Assembly: GCA_015039465.1 (NCBI GenBank)
Contig: MU130295.1
Span: 1 to 49,864 of the forward strand
Direction of reading: 5' to 3'
DNA: 49,864 bases
Origin: Phlegmacium glaucopus
Lineage: Eukaryota > Basidiomycota > Agaricomycetes > Agaricales > Cortinariaceae
In this document: positions 32,845 to 42,818 of the stretch, piece by piece
How the letters are laid out: the number at the start of each line of letters is the position of its first letter
Position numbering within the stretch: position 1 is the stretch's first letter
Made by a program: the position numbers and the translations under genes
Notes under the pieces: generated by a model
Told to the model about the DNA's origin: nothing
Seen by the model: the letters and a program-made list of their open reading frames with translations, nothing else
Databases searched by the model: none

Positions 32845-33226
32845 TAGTGTTGTTGAGGCTGGCTTGAGCACTTTTAGTATTTTGCAAATAACATGTCACC
32901 ATGTACTCTGATTGCTTAGTGTTGGGAGACGACACCCTGGCTTATAGGGTCCTTAATATGTGTAAATATTTATAGAATTTTATGGGATTTATTGGAATTG
33001 ATATTTCCATCAAGCCATTTGGTCAAGTGGCCAGCTTGAAGCCACTTATAGGGTCCTTGATATGTGTAAATATTTATAGAATGTTATGGGATTTATTGGA
33101 ATTTATATTGCCATCAGGCCATTTATCAAGCCAGGGGGTCATCTCCCAACACTAATCAATCAGAGTACATAGTGACATGTTATTTGAAAAATACTAAAAG
33201 TGCTCAAGACAGCCTCAACAACACTA
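32845..33226. mobile_element. Foldback element with two internal direct repeats
   Basis: Arms of about 110-120 bases are inverted: 'tagtgttgttgaggctggct' at the left against its complement ending at 33226, with only scattered mismatches. Between them are two direct copies (about 32938-33020 and 33043-33122) of a block with 'cttatagggtcctt', 'tatgtgtaaatatttataga' and 'tatgggatttattggaatt'. The TAGTG tips resemble hAT ends, but no 8-base duplication was found. Confidence 0.75.
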
Positions 33227-33257
33227 TACAGTGGAAGGGCCTGAATCAATGTTTTTC

Positions 33258-33849
33258 TGTTAAGTTATGGAAATTGTTGGACAGAATCTGGAACAGACAG
33301 AGCAGAACTGAAACAGTAACAGAAAGGACTATGGCCTCAGTGTATGTGCTGTGCTGCCCAACTCCTACAATGTCCTGATTTCAGAACTGGAAGAGAAAGG
33401 AATAAGATGTAAGCCTCAAAGGACTTAGAGGATGATCAAGAGAGGAGAAATAAGTTGATATTTGAAACTAAGGAAACACATACAAGTCTGAGGACTTAAA
33501 TATTGTTAAAGAATAACATCCAAATGTAAAAGATAAATATAAGATGCTGCACTCTGCTCCCAGAAAGTCCTGCATTCCATGGTGAATAATCCAACACTGG
33601 TTTGCTGACTGATAGTGGGAAAGTGCTGATGAAGATAAGATGAGATACAAATGTTGATCATGTGATGATGATGAAGATGAGCCTGGAGTAATGGTGGAGG
33701 GGCCAGAATAATATGGAAAACCTTTGGACCCAAAGTAGGAGGAGAAATTCCAAAGGTAAGGGAAGTACAGTTATGGAGTTGGAGTTAGTTGTCTGGAACA
33801 TGGTTCCAACAGAACTGGAAATGGAACAACTTGTGACTGGATCATAACA
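33258..33849 (-). mobile_element. Solo LTR, TGTTAC family, copy B
   Basis: This 592-base unit, read on the minus strand, begins TGTTATGATCCAG and ends AACTTAACA. An exact 5-base duplication ttttc lies at 33253-33257 and 33850-33854. It is homologous to 8137-8696 ('ggattattcacc', 'cctgcattc', 'cactgaggcc' and 'gtcctttc' landmarks) but has lost nearly all of its CpG sites, indicating an older or more mutated copy. Confidence 0.9.
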
Positions 33850-33854
33850 TTTTC

Positions 33855-34484
33855 TCATGTTCAAGTTGTTCCTCAATTGTGACTTACCTTCATGTGACAT
33901 GTGCTAATTCATCCTTATAAAAGGCTTTTGTAGCCTCCTTAATCATATATTTTCTTGTTCCATAGATGCCATAATTTGAATTCTGTGAACATGCAGAATT
34001 TTTTGAACACATTACATGTTCACTTTCATATAGCCAAAGAAAGCAGATAGCTCATTGATAAGAGTCTTCATTCCTGCTGCATCCTGTCCCTGCCCTATTA
34101 ATCCATTGTAATACCATTCCTTTATATCAGTAGTGAGTGGTGAAAGCATTGTTGTTGTGAAGCATACATAATATGTATGTAATATGATATATGATGCAAA
34201 TATGTGTATGCAATGTGTATGTGAGCATGCCCAGGTGCAAATGAATGATTTACAAGTGCAAATGTAAAGTTAGGGATTTCCAACTCTCCAGCTGGGTTCA
34301 ATGTTGGATATATCTCGCCTTGGCTGATGCATTCTGCTTTATCCAGGACTACTGGGTTATCAATGAGTGGTTGATTGGTTGTGTTATCCATGTCATATTT
34401 GTGTTGGGAATGCATCAAATCCAAAAGAGAAAAAATCTAGCCCATTGCATACAAATTTTACCTGGACTTGGATCAGGCCCCTTT
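33855..34484. other. No gene recognised
   Basis: AT-rich interval without supportable exons. A minus-strand frame of about 100 codons across it has no domain signal or splice context. Confidence 0.5.
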
Positions 34485-34637
34485 TGTTAGGGGACACCCA
34501 ATTTCAAGCCCAACTCCCAACTCCCAATCGGGCCTGAACCCAATCTCACTCCTGAACCCAATCTCACTCCTGAACCTAATCTCACTCCTGAACCTGAACC
34601 CACTCCCAACTCAACTCCCTAATATCCACATCCCACC
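34485..34637 (-). mobile_element. LTR family TGTTAGG, copy c, truncated
   Basis: Starts TGTTAGGGGACACCC, the exact complement of the end of copy b, and continues with 'aatttcaagcccaactccca' and tandem 'cctgaacccaatctcactc' units that correspond to the 'ggagttgg'-rich tail of copies a and b. It is cut off at 34638 by the end of a palindromic-word element. Confidence 0.75.
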
Positions 34638-34990
34638 ATGTACTTTACAGTCCCCCACATTGTCCCATGGAATTCCACCAGATGTTTGGTAAAATTCTGG
34701 TAAAATTCTGGTCAGAAGTCTGGTCAGAGTCCATTCAGAGTCCAGTCAGAGTCCAGTGGAAGTAGAAAAATGACTGGACTGTATTATGTCTGGTCACAGT
34801 CCGGCAGACTTCCACAGACTTCCACCAGACTTTTAATGGAATTTTACCAGACTTTTGTGATATTTTCAAGTTATATATCATTGTTAGCTGATTATATCAA
34901 TGTTATATGTGTATATTTAGGTTAGATTTAGGGTTAGATTTATATTTAGAGGTTAGGCTTAAGGCTTAGGGTTAATAGTTAGGGATGGGA
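34638..34990. mobile_element. Palindromic-word element C, left end
   Basis: The left end is ATGTACTTTACAGTCCCCCA, followed by words 'ccatggaattccaccaga', 'ggtaaaattctggt', 'agagtccagtcagagtcc' and 'gacttccaccagac', then a 'ggttagatttagggttaga' stretch like the 'gttctgttaggg' core of element A. The right end is missing, apparently removed at or before the LTR insertion at 35009. Confidence 0.7.
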
Positions 34991-35008
34991 ATTTTTTTCT
35001 CTCTGCAT

Positions 35009-36301
35009 TGATAGGACTGAAAACTGAATACCTATGGATTATTCATTTTTCATAATATTATTCTTCAATTGAATCAAAAATATCAATAAACCAACCATGA
35101 ATTAATCTACAAATTGATATTGTAAGGGTCAAAAGTGTTTTCTACACTTGTTGATTGAACTGGAAATTGAAAAGTCTTGAATGTTAATCAGCAGATAACT
35201 ATGATCTGGATTGAGCTATTTATCATACTGTTAAATAACACTACAAAAAGTTCAGACTCTAACCATACAAAAATCCATAATGGTCAAATGAACAACTTGC
35301 AATCTAAAGTAACTATCAAGTCTACAACTATGAAGGAATTTTTCATACAAGTCCTAGGAAAATATCAGTAAACATCAATAAAGTTCCTAAAACAGTGAAA
35401 CACTTTGTGACATATGACATCATAAAATAATGATCAGTCATCTAGAAACAAGACTTGACATCATGAAACAAGATTTATAATCCTGAAACAAAGATTTATC
35501 ATCTAAAACAAGACATGACATCATAAAACCATGATCAGTCATCTTTAAACAAAACATATAACATACATGTAGCATCAGTCATCATAAAACATAGATATGA
35601 CTTCACAGACTCTTACCTAATTTTGTTTCTCATTTATGTATAAAGGTAGCTAGAAAGTACCAGTAAAATTAGTGAATTTGCACTCATTCTTTCTTTCCCA
35701 AATTTCACCACTTTGAATTGGCACAAGTTAGAAAGAACTTACAAGTGGACTTGCTTTGCTTCACTCAGTTCAAAGGGTATTAAATCCTAAAGGGACTTAC
35801 CTTTGTTCTGTTTAAACCAAGAATATTAAATCCTTTAGGGACTTGTCTTAGGAGCAAGGATATTAACATCCTTTGTCAGAGTCTGAGGAGAAATCATTGT
35901 ATATAAAGCTGTTTCATAGTCTGCCTGTGGGACTTTAAATCATTTGTTTTGGATCAGTACAAAGAATATTAAATCCTAAAGGGACTTGTCTTTGTACTAC
36001 CAAATTTGGTTATCATATAGACAAAGAATATTAAATCCTTTAGGGACTTGTCTTTGTTCTATCAAAATACTATAAAAGATAGTCTAAGAAATTGGACTTT
36101 AAAAACTTGTTACTAGAATCATAGTCTAAAAAGGCTTTAAAAATTGTATTGGAGGTTATTCAAGAACAGTTGGTTATACTTTCAAGGAAACCCTAACTTG
36201 CACAATACAAAGTTTGTTATTGGTTGCTGGTTGTTGGATTTGTTGTAGACATTTTCTTCAAAAACACTAGTAATCTTAGAATTACAAATAAAACCATATC
36301 A
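35009..36301 (+). mobile_element. Solo LTR, TGATAGG family, copy 2
   Basis: This 1293-base unit begins TGATAGGACTGAAAACTG and ends AAAACCATATCA, flanked by gcat on both sides (35005-35008 and 36302-36305). It is collinear and inverted with respect to 9356-10665. A 'tatataaa' box near 35899 lies two-thirds of the way in, which sets the probable transcription direction as plus. Several tandem 'gaatattaaatccttaggg'-like blocks surround it. Confidence 0.9.
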
Positions 36302-36305
36302 GCAT

Positions 36306-36639
36306 AGTAGCACATTTTTTATTCTAAGCGAACGTGAGGAACGAGCGTGAACATAGAATTTGGTCTATGTGGAGATAAGGATTGTGACATGTGACCAGCT
36401 TCTCTGGTTCATGGCCACAACCTTCAACATTGGACCGGATTTCCCTGCTCGTCATCTGAGCAGCTCATTCTTTTCATATACACCCAGTCTTAGAAGGATT
36501 TACAGAGAAATAAATCAAACAATGCTAAGAATTACTTTCTCTCTCCCCATTTTCATTTGAAATCAAATTTCACAAATTTCATCCCTCTGCCAGTGTCCTG
36601 CCCATTACCTCCTATCTGTTGCACCTACTTGTTGCTTTG
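36306..36639. other. No gene recognised
   Basis: Short interval between the LTR and a minisatellite. Nothing supportable was found. Confidence 0.45.
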
Positions 36640-36659
36640 CCCTTGCCTACTTGTGGCAT

Positions 36660-36870
36660 CTCTAACTCTCTTGCCCCATGCATGCTACAGAGTCCCCTCT
36701 TTTTGCCCCATGCATGCCACAGAGCCCCTTCTTTTTGCCCCATGCATGCCACAGAGTCCTCCTTTTGCCCCATGCATGCTACAGAGCCCCCTCTTTTTGC
36801 CCCATGCATGCTACAGAGCCCCCTCTTTTGCCCCATGCATGCCACAGAGTCCTCTTTTTGCCCTATGCAT
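36660..36870. repeat. 32-35-base minisatellite
   Basis: About seven tandem units of 'ccccatgcatgccacagag' plus 'tcccctctttttg', with variants 'ctacagagccccctct'. The frames of up to 164 codons that cross it (PHACYRAPSFCPMHATE-type repeats) arise from the stop-free unit and are not taken as genes. Confidence 0.9.
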
Positions 36871-37273
36871 GCCTGTTGATTAACCCAGCTGAGTCATTTC
36901 ATTTTTCCGCCCATCTCCTAAATTATGGGTATCTAAGCCTTCGCCTCATGCGTCACTGGGCTCCTTATACATGGGAATCACAGCTCATCTTAGATTTGTT
37001 TTTCCATAGATCAGGACCCTTGTTTCGGTCTAAAAACCCTTTGGGTTTTTGCCCAAACTATGCCCACATTTTTCCTTTCTCCTGGATCTCCTCCTTTGAT
37101 AACATACAAACCACTGCCCACATCTTTCCCTTCACTCTCACTGATCTCCCAGATCAGTTCTTCCTTTGTTAACATAATGTTCAACTACCTAGACTCAGTT
37201 AAACAAGTTTAAAATATACGCAAGTCCAATGTACGACTTTCACAGGCCCCTGGTACACACCACACTTGTCACG

Positions 37274-37846
37274 TGTAGTGATTGTCAAGGGTTTCAAAAC
37301 CCCTGGAGGGTCTGGGGTAAGGGTACAGAGGGTAGGGGTAAGGGTTGGCATTTTGTACCCTTGGAAAACCCTTACCCTTGACAAGGGTTCAAGGGTTTTC
37401 AAGGGTTTTTCAAGGGTTTCAATTTCTATTATTAACATAAGATTTTGTCAAAATCTTAGCATTTTTCTGCTTCCAAGTTATATAAATTTAACATTATTGG
37501 ATTTAATAAGTATAAAACTGAACAATAAACTAAATATTGCAATATTTCCTTGTTTAAGAAGGCAAAAATATGTGGATTTGACATATTGAGGCCGTTATCT
37601 ATTCTAAATTACATGTAATAGAGCTATTAATGCTTGATAAGGTAAATAAAACATGGTAGGTAATCAAATTTATTTATATATAAGCCTTAGAGTAAATACC
37701 CTTGACCATACCCCTGTACCCTTCATACCCCTCAAAACCCTTACCCTTACCCTCCAAAACCCCTACCCCTGGACAGGGGTAGGGGTTTGGAGGGTAAGGG
37801 TAAGGGTACAGAAGTTTTACCCCAGGGTTACCCCTGACAATCACTA
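37274..37846 (+). mobile_element. hAT-type element, family 2 relative with telomere-like interior
   Basis: This 573-base element has tips TAGTGATTGTCAAGGG and CCCCTGACAATCACTA, matching family 2. The flanks gtcacgtg (37266-37273) and gtcacacg (37847-37854) agree at 6 of 8 positions. The left and right subterminal regions are runs of 'aagggtttt', 'taggggtaagggt' and 'acccttaccct' words, inverted with respect to each other. The centre (about 37440-37680) is AT-rich. Confidence 0.82.
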
Positions 37847-37929
37847 GTCACACGCATCTTAGCTGTGTCAACAAGCAGAAGTTGCAGAACAAACATGTCA
37901 CACGCACACAAGCAGTGGCATAAACATAA

Positions 37930-38165
37930 CAATTCTCAGACGAAACATGTCTATCACATCAGTAAATTCAGGGTCAGCTGACCGGCACCGGACAGCACCG
38001 GACAGTGGCATAGAGCCATAGTAAAGGGTCTTATGTATACAGCATTACTGTGACACTTGACAGCGCTATCCGGAAATGGCCCGACGCTAGACAGCACTAT
38101 GGAGTGCTATAAGGTGCTATATAGGGCTATAATGTGCTATATAGGGCTAGGCTAATACTGTAGTT
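37930..38165 (+). repeat. Dispersed repeat R1, copy 2
   Basis: Inverted match to 340-470 (see that entry). It continues into a 'gtgctataaggtgctatata' tandem-like stretch to about 38160. Confidence 0.7.
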
Positions 38166-38340
38166 AGGGAGCCCTATACTCGTAATATTCTAATAGCAAT
38201 CACAACTTGAACTAGAGTAAGGAAATTGTTAAAAAAATCATACTTCAACTAAGTAATAGTAGTCTAAACATCATAATATACTACTTATACTACTGTAAAG
38301 GATATATACTGTCTCATGGGCATCGTCATATACAACTAAA

Positions 38341-38820
38341 ATTGTCATTGCTCGTGCATGCATTGTCGCTGTTTGTGCATGCATCATTGCTATTCATGCA
38401 TGCCTCGTCGCTGTTTGTGCATGTGTCATCACCGTTTGTGCATGTGTTGTCACCGTTTGTGCATGCGTCATCACCATTTGTGCATGCGTCGTCACCGTTT
38501 GTGCATGTGTCGTCACCGTTTGTGCATGCGTCGTCACCGTTCATGCATGTGTTGTTGCTGTTCGTGCATGCATCGTTGCTGTTCGTGCGTGCGTTGTTGC
38601 TGTTCATGCATGCATCGTTGCTGTTCGTGCGTGCGTTGTTGCTGTTCATGCATGTGTTGTCACTGTTCATGTGTGTGTTGTTGCTGTTTGTGCATGTGTT
38701 GTCACTGTTTGTGCATGTGTTGTCACCATTTGTGCATACGTCGTTGCTGTTTGTGCATGCATTGTTGCTGTTTGTGCATTGTTGCTATTGGTGCATGCAT
38801 TGTCGCAGTTTGTGCATGAG
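38341..38820. repeat. 24-base minisatellite, about 20 units
   Basis: Units of 'gtttgtgcatgcgtcgtcac' plus four bases (variants cgtt, tgct) repeat every 24 bases. Because 24 is divisible by three and stops are absent, several frames on both strands stay open (up to 183 codons; an 8-residue period such as MNSNDACT on the minus strand). No host-gene signals surround it. Confidence 0.92.
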
Positions 38821-39400
38821 CTGTTGTTGTTGTTGGTGCAGGTGTCGTTGTGGAGGTGGTGATGAGTTGTTGTGGTGGTGGTGGTTGACATAGTTGTTAT
38901 ACCTGTAGTTTGTCATTAGTAGAGTGAAATTGAATTTAATTTTTTTTTTAAAAACCGAGACCCTTAAAAAAAACCTGCGAAGGGGTGTGGTGCATCGTGG
39001 AGGTGGTCGTGAGGGTGGTCATCGTAGTCGTGTCATCATCATTCAAGACTAATGAAATCAAACAAAGTTAATATAATGAAATAAAAATAAATAAAAAACA
39101 AACCCACCCCCTAGTGAGGGGGTACATCATCGTCATTGTCGTTGTCGCTAGTTGTGGTTGTGGTTGTGGTTGTCATCACTAGTCGTTGTCGTCGCCATCA
39201 TTGCTAGTTAGTTGTCATCATTGCTAGCCGTCGTCGTCCATCTTTTTCCTGTGTCGTTGTTGTGGTTGTAAGTGGTGATTGAGAGGTGGTGGTGATGGTG
39301 GTGATGAGATGAAGTGTTGTTGAACTTACATATTTAGTAATTTTAGATTTGTTTAGGGTTGGTTTATTTAACTTAATGAAAAATCTCGAAAAATGTGTGA
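38821..39400. repeat. GTC/GTT-rich tract with C-G hairpin and AT module
   Basis: A hairpin (C5, tagtga, G5) lies at 39107-39122, preceded by 'aaataaaaataaataaaaa' and followed by 'gtcattgtcgttgtcgc'. This is the same arrangement as at 25500-25900. From 39300 the sequence ('gatgaagtgttgttgaac', 'gtgtgacgtgac') resembles 26130-26200 of element B. No CCCCCA end was found, so this is a partial mosaic. Confidence 0.65.
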
Positions 39401-39571
39401 CGTGACAGAGCGAGGAAACTAGACCATGCTAGATAGCACTGGTGTGCGCAACGTGAATACTATGAAACTATAACCCACTATAGTTATGGTGACATGACTG
39501 TAGAATACTATAATTTTATGTGACATGACTATAGGCTACTATAATTTAGTGTGACATAACTATGACAAACT

Positions 39572-40135
39572 TAGGGTTACCAAAGTTCAGTTCAGTTCAG
39601 TTCAGGTTCAGGCATTTAGAGATTTATGGTTCACGCAGTTTGAACTGAACTGAACTGCTGAACCGTTAGGTCCCAGAAGGCCAGGCAATTCTCTTCTTTT
39701 AACTTAACATTGTATGGAAAGTGATCCTTCAGTAATTTATGAACATTGGAATGGTTGGGCAGTCCTTTTGAGCATGAAATAATGGCTAAGGAAGGAGGTA
39801 ATGGCCAGACTTGGTATGTGATGTTATTATGTCAGCATAGATCAGTACTGCCTATTTAGGAAAATAAATATAAATCAATGGTTTTCTGTGTTCTAAAGGA
39901 GTTCTGAGATCATATATGAGTGGAAATCGAGTGGCTAAGGGCTAAGGAAGGTCTTTGTACAATAAATTTTCAGAAAAAAGGTAAAATTCCGGATTTTATA
40001 ATGGTTCTTCAGTTCAGTTCAGTTCGAACCAGTTCTTAAATGGTTCAGTTCAGTTCAGGACCATATGCAAACAGTTCAGTTCAGTTCAGGCTGAGGAGGT
40101 GAAGAACTGAACTGAACTGAACTTTGGTAACCCTA
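39572..40135 (+). mobile_element. hAT-type MITE, family 3
   Basis: A 564-base element with tips TAGGGTTACCAAAGTTCAG and CTGAACTTTGGTAACCCTA and an exact 8-base duplication gacaaact (39564-39571 and 40136-40143). Subterminal regions are rich in 'gttcagttcag' on the left and 'ctgaactgaac' on the right. No transposase. The 'gttcagttcaggg' sequence near 3066 may be a remnant of the same family. Confidence 0.94.
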
Positions 40136-40143
40136 GACAAACT

Positions 40144-40314
40144 ATGGGAAATCCCTGACTTTACTGATGCACTGACAAAGCATCTATCAATGACGTCCTG
40201 AGGAGAGACATAGCGCAGTGTACAAAACAAGTCCACTGGGGTTCGTTTTCATACCATCGCTCCCTGTCTCTCCTAGGTATGGTTTTATATGTTCCTCTAG
40301 TTTATTCTTCCCAG
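40144..40314. other. No gene recognised
   Basis: Short unassigned interval before the 286-base module. Confidence 0.4.
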
Positions 40315-40600
40315 TCAGCCAGTATAGTTAGAATGTATAGTCAAAGACCGAGAGGTGAAATCACATTATGTACGGTTATAGTCCGAGCAGCGGAGTGAGC
40401 TCATGGCTGGGATATGTCCGTCATAGACAGGTGAGCTGATGCCCCCCACCAAGGCAGTCGGGTGACTGGACTCACCAGTCAGGACTGGCTACCCTCTTAA
40501 AAATTGGTCGGAGCCGAATGGGCAGCCAAAACATATTGTGTGCAATCGGGTCAGAACCGGATTGATAGCCAGCCAGAAAACAGCTGGCTTAGAATTGAAT
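40315..40600 (+). repeat. 286-base module, copy 1
   Basis: Aligned without gaps to 48310-48595 with about four differences (near 98 per cent identity). It begins TCAGCCAGTATAGTTAGAAT and ends ACAGCTGGCTTAGAATTGAA. Its 3' part already contains the words 'caatcgggtcagaaccgg' and 'agccagccagaaaa' that make up the terminal satellite at 48.6-49.9 kb. Probably a terminal part of an unidentified mobile element. Confidence 0.9.
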
Positions 40601-40619
40601 TTGTTATTAAACCTAGTTA

Positions 40620-41030
40620 ACTTCCTACTAGTTTGAAATTTCACCAAAACGTTAAATACCGAACGTGGTTGTTAGTCATTTTCTTAAGGATTCTGAAGAG
40701 ACTAACTAAATGTTAAACCCATGTGTTTTCAGGTTCTGAAACAATGTTGAAGTTGTGTTAACGTATGTGTTCTTCTGAGTTTGAAGACGATACTGAAATT
40801 GTGTTAACGTATGTGTTCTTCGGGAGAACGAAGACGATACTGAAATTGTGTTGTTGTTGAAAATGTTGTTAAGTTGTTAATAACGTTGTTCAGTTTGTTG
40901 AGACTCTTTGACTAAATAAAAGTTCAGGTGATGAGTTTCTGTTCACAAGAACGAGTTACAGATTCTGTCACTCGACATGATCCAACGTTTACTCCCCCCC
41001 TTTCTTTCTTAGGTTAAAAGACTGATAAAT
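40620..41030 (+). mobile_element. LTR-like remnant with tandem blocks
   Basis: Two to three tandem units with 'gacgatactgaaattgtgtt' and 'aacgtatgtgttcttc' lie at about 40735-40860. They are followed by a 'ttgtcactcgacatgatcc'-like end region at 40970. The layout parallels 14060-14260 and the TGATAGG LTRs. Unlike most repeats here it is CpG-rich. Boundaries were not found. Confidence 0.4.
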
Positions 41031-41719
41031 GTTTGGGACCCTCCATAAAATATGTAAACTCTATAAATTTTTATCTATTACAGGTTTTTATCTATATGAC
41101 CAAGGACCATGGGAATGAAACCAAGACCGTGGTACACGTGAGTAACAAGGACCTTTGTATCCCCAACAAGATAAAAATCGGGGTACAAGGATTAAAATCC
41201 ATCAAAGGTGGGGAGAACCACCCTTGACACGGATAACACGGACCTTTGTTAGAAATATTAACAAACCGTGAGGGGGATAGGAATCAGTAGTACTAAGGGT
41301 GTGTTAGTGTACCAAGGTGATAGAACCAATAAGACGAAGGTGACAACGATCCTGTGGTTGGAAGGGGACTTATAAATAATTCTTCTGAGTGTCAACGAGG
41401 TTTTAGTGTGGGGTACTGTAAACGATTGGGTTATTACAAATAAATTGAAAAGGACACGGTTCAGATATTCCTATAAGTACCTAAATAACCAAAATTAGGT
41501 CTGTACGTTAAACATCACATTGTTTACTATCAGATAACTGGTGTGAATAATTGATATACGTAAATTCAGTGTGTCATTATCCAGATTAGTCGTCAACATC
41601 CCATCTGTTGAGACTAAGGGAACAAATAATAGTCAACATAATTGGTCAATAACCACGTAATTAATTATAAATACGACTTTATTATCTATTTTTAACGTTT
41701 TTGGTACGAATACGTCTAA
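41031..41719. other. No gene recognised
   Basis: The open frame near 41033-41227 lacks any domain or splice context. The interval is AT-rich but CpG-containing and may belong to the same element as the flanking module and array. Confidence 0.4.
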
Positions 41720-42460
41720 ATTTAGTATAGTAGCCAAGACTGGGCCATCCTGGTCTTATACAAGGTCGATGGTTAAGTCAAGAGTTAAGTCAAGACTGGG
41801 CTAACGGGTCTTATAATAGGTCGGTCGATTGGTAATACAAGGCTGGGTCATCCGAGTCTTATAAAAGACCAATGACTAAACCAAGAAGTGAGCCCAGACT
41901 GGGCTAACAGGTGTTATAAAAGACCCGAGTTGTTATAAAACTTAACCAAGGCTGGGTCATCTGGGTCTAATAAAACATCGCTGGTTAAGTCAAGAGTTCA
42001 GCCCAGACTGGGCTAACGGGTCTTATAATAGGTCGGTCGATTGGTAATACAAGGCTGGGTCATCCGGGTCTTATAAAAGACCAATGACTAAACCAAGAAG
42101 TGAGCCCAGACTGGACTAAAAGGGGCTGTAAAAGGCCGACCGATGGGCCATCCGGTTGTTATAAAACCAAGACTGGTCCATCCGGGTCTTATAAAAGATC
42201 GATGGCTAAGTCAAGAGTTCAGCCCAGACTGGGCTAACGGGTCTTGTAATAGGACGAATAATTGTTAATACAAGGCTGGACCATCCGGGTCTGATAAAAG
42301 CCCAACACAAACTGGGCTAACAGGTGTCATAAACGGCCGTAAGTCAAGACTGGACCAACCGGTTGTTATAAACTTAACCTGGCCCATCCGGATCTTATAA
42401 AAGACCGAAAGTATTAAGCCCAGACTGGGCTAACACCGACCGATTAGTAAGGATTCGTGT
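41720..42460. repeat. Tandem array with ~212-base higher-order period
   Basis: Basic words 'agactgggctaacgggtctt', 'ataaaagacc' and 'ggctgggtcatccgggtctt' alternate every 35-50 bases. A longer block containing 'ggtcggtcgattggtaatac' recurs about 212 bases apart (near 41818 and 42030), with a third degenerate copy near 42245. The period and vocabulary resemble the array at 48.6-49.9 kb. Confidence 0.85.
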
Positions 42461-42480
42461 TTTATAAAACCCCACCGGCA

Positions 42481-42818
42481 AAAAAAAAAAAAAAAAAAAA
42501 AAAAATTCCAAGGAATTCCAAGGATTCCAATTGGAAACTGGATTTCTACTGGAAAGCTTGGAATTTTTGGAATAGTTGGAATGGGATTGGAAAGAAATTC
42601 CGAGAATACATGACTTTACAGTGAGACACAGTACTAAATTCTTCCAATTGGAATTCCGAGGAATTCCGAGGAATCCAAGAAATTCCAAGGAATCCTAAGG
42701 AATTCCAAGGAATCCTAAGGAATTCCAAGGAATCCTAAGGAATTCCAAGGGATTCCAAAGGATTCCAAAGGATTCCAAGGAATTCCAATTGGAAAGGGTG
42801 GGGGACCGTAAAGACCTC
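42481..42818. mobile_element. A-run plus palindromic-word element D
   Basis: An uninterrupted run of about 25 A (42481-42505) leads into a word region built from 'aaggaattccaaggaatcc' and its complement. Near-identical 'ggaatcctaaggaattcca' units lie at 42685-42750. The right end GGGTGGGGGACCGTAAAGAC is at 42797-42816. The following bases cctggcaa are the start of the surviving GCR1_C-like frame. The left CTGWACTTTAC end is missing. Confidence 0.75.

Noticed and set aside
36557..37172. Cys/His/Pro-rich repeat protein frames (PMHATE-type repeats)
   Set aside because: The unit is a 32-35-base minisatellite and all frames avoid stops; the frames end where the tandem DNA ends.
37321..37830. Interstitial telomere
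   Set aside because: Words such as ACCCTTACCCT occur, but not as a regular TTAGGG array, and they lie symmetrically inside a hAT-type element with defined tips.
38341..38893. Overlapping open frames of 114-183 codons on both strands with 8-residue repeats
   Set aside because: They are translations of a 24-base minisatellite without stop codons. Several frames on both strands stay open at once, and there are no splice or start context signals.
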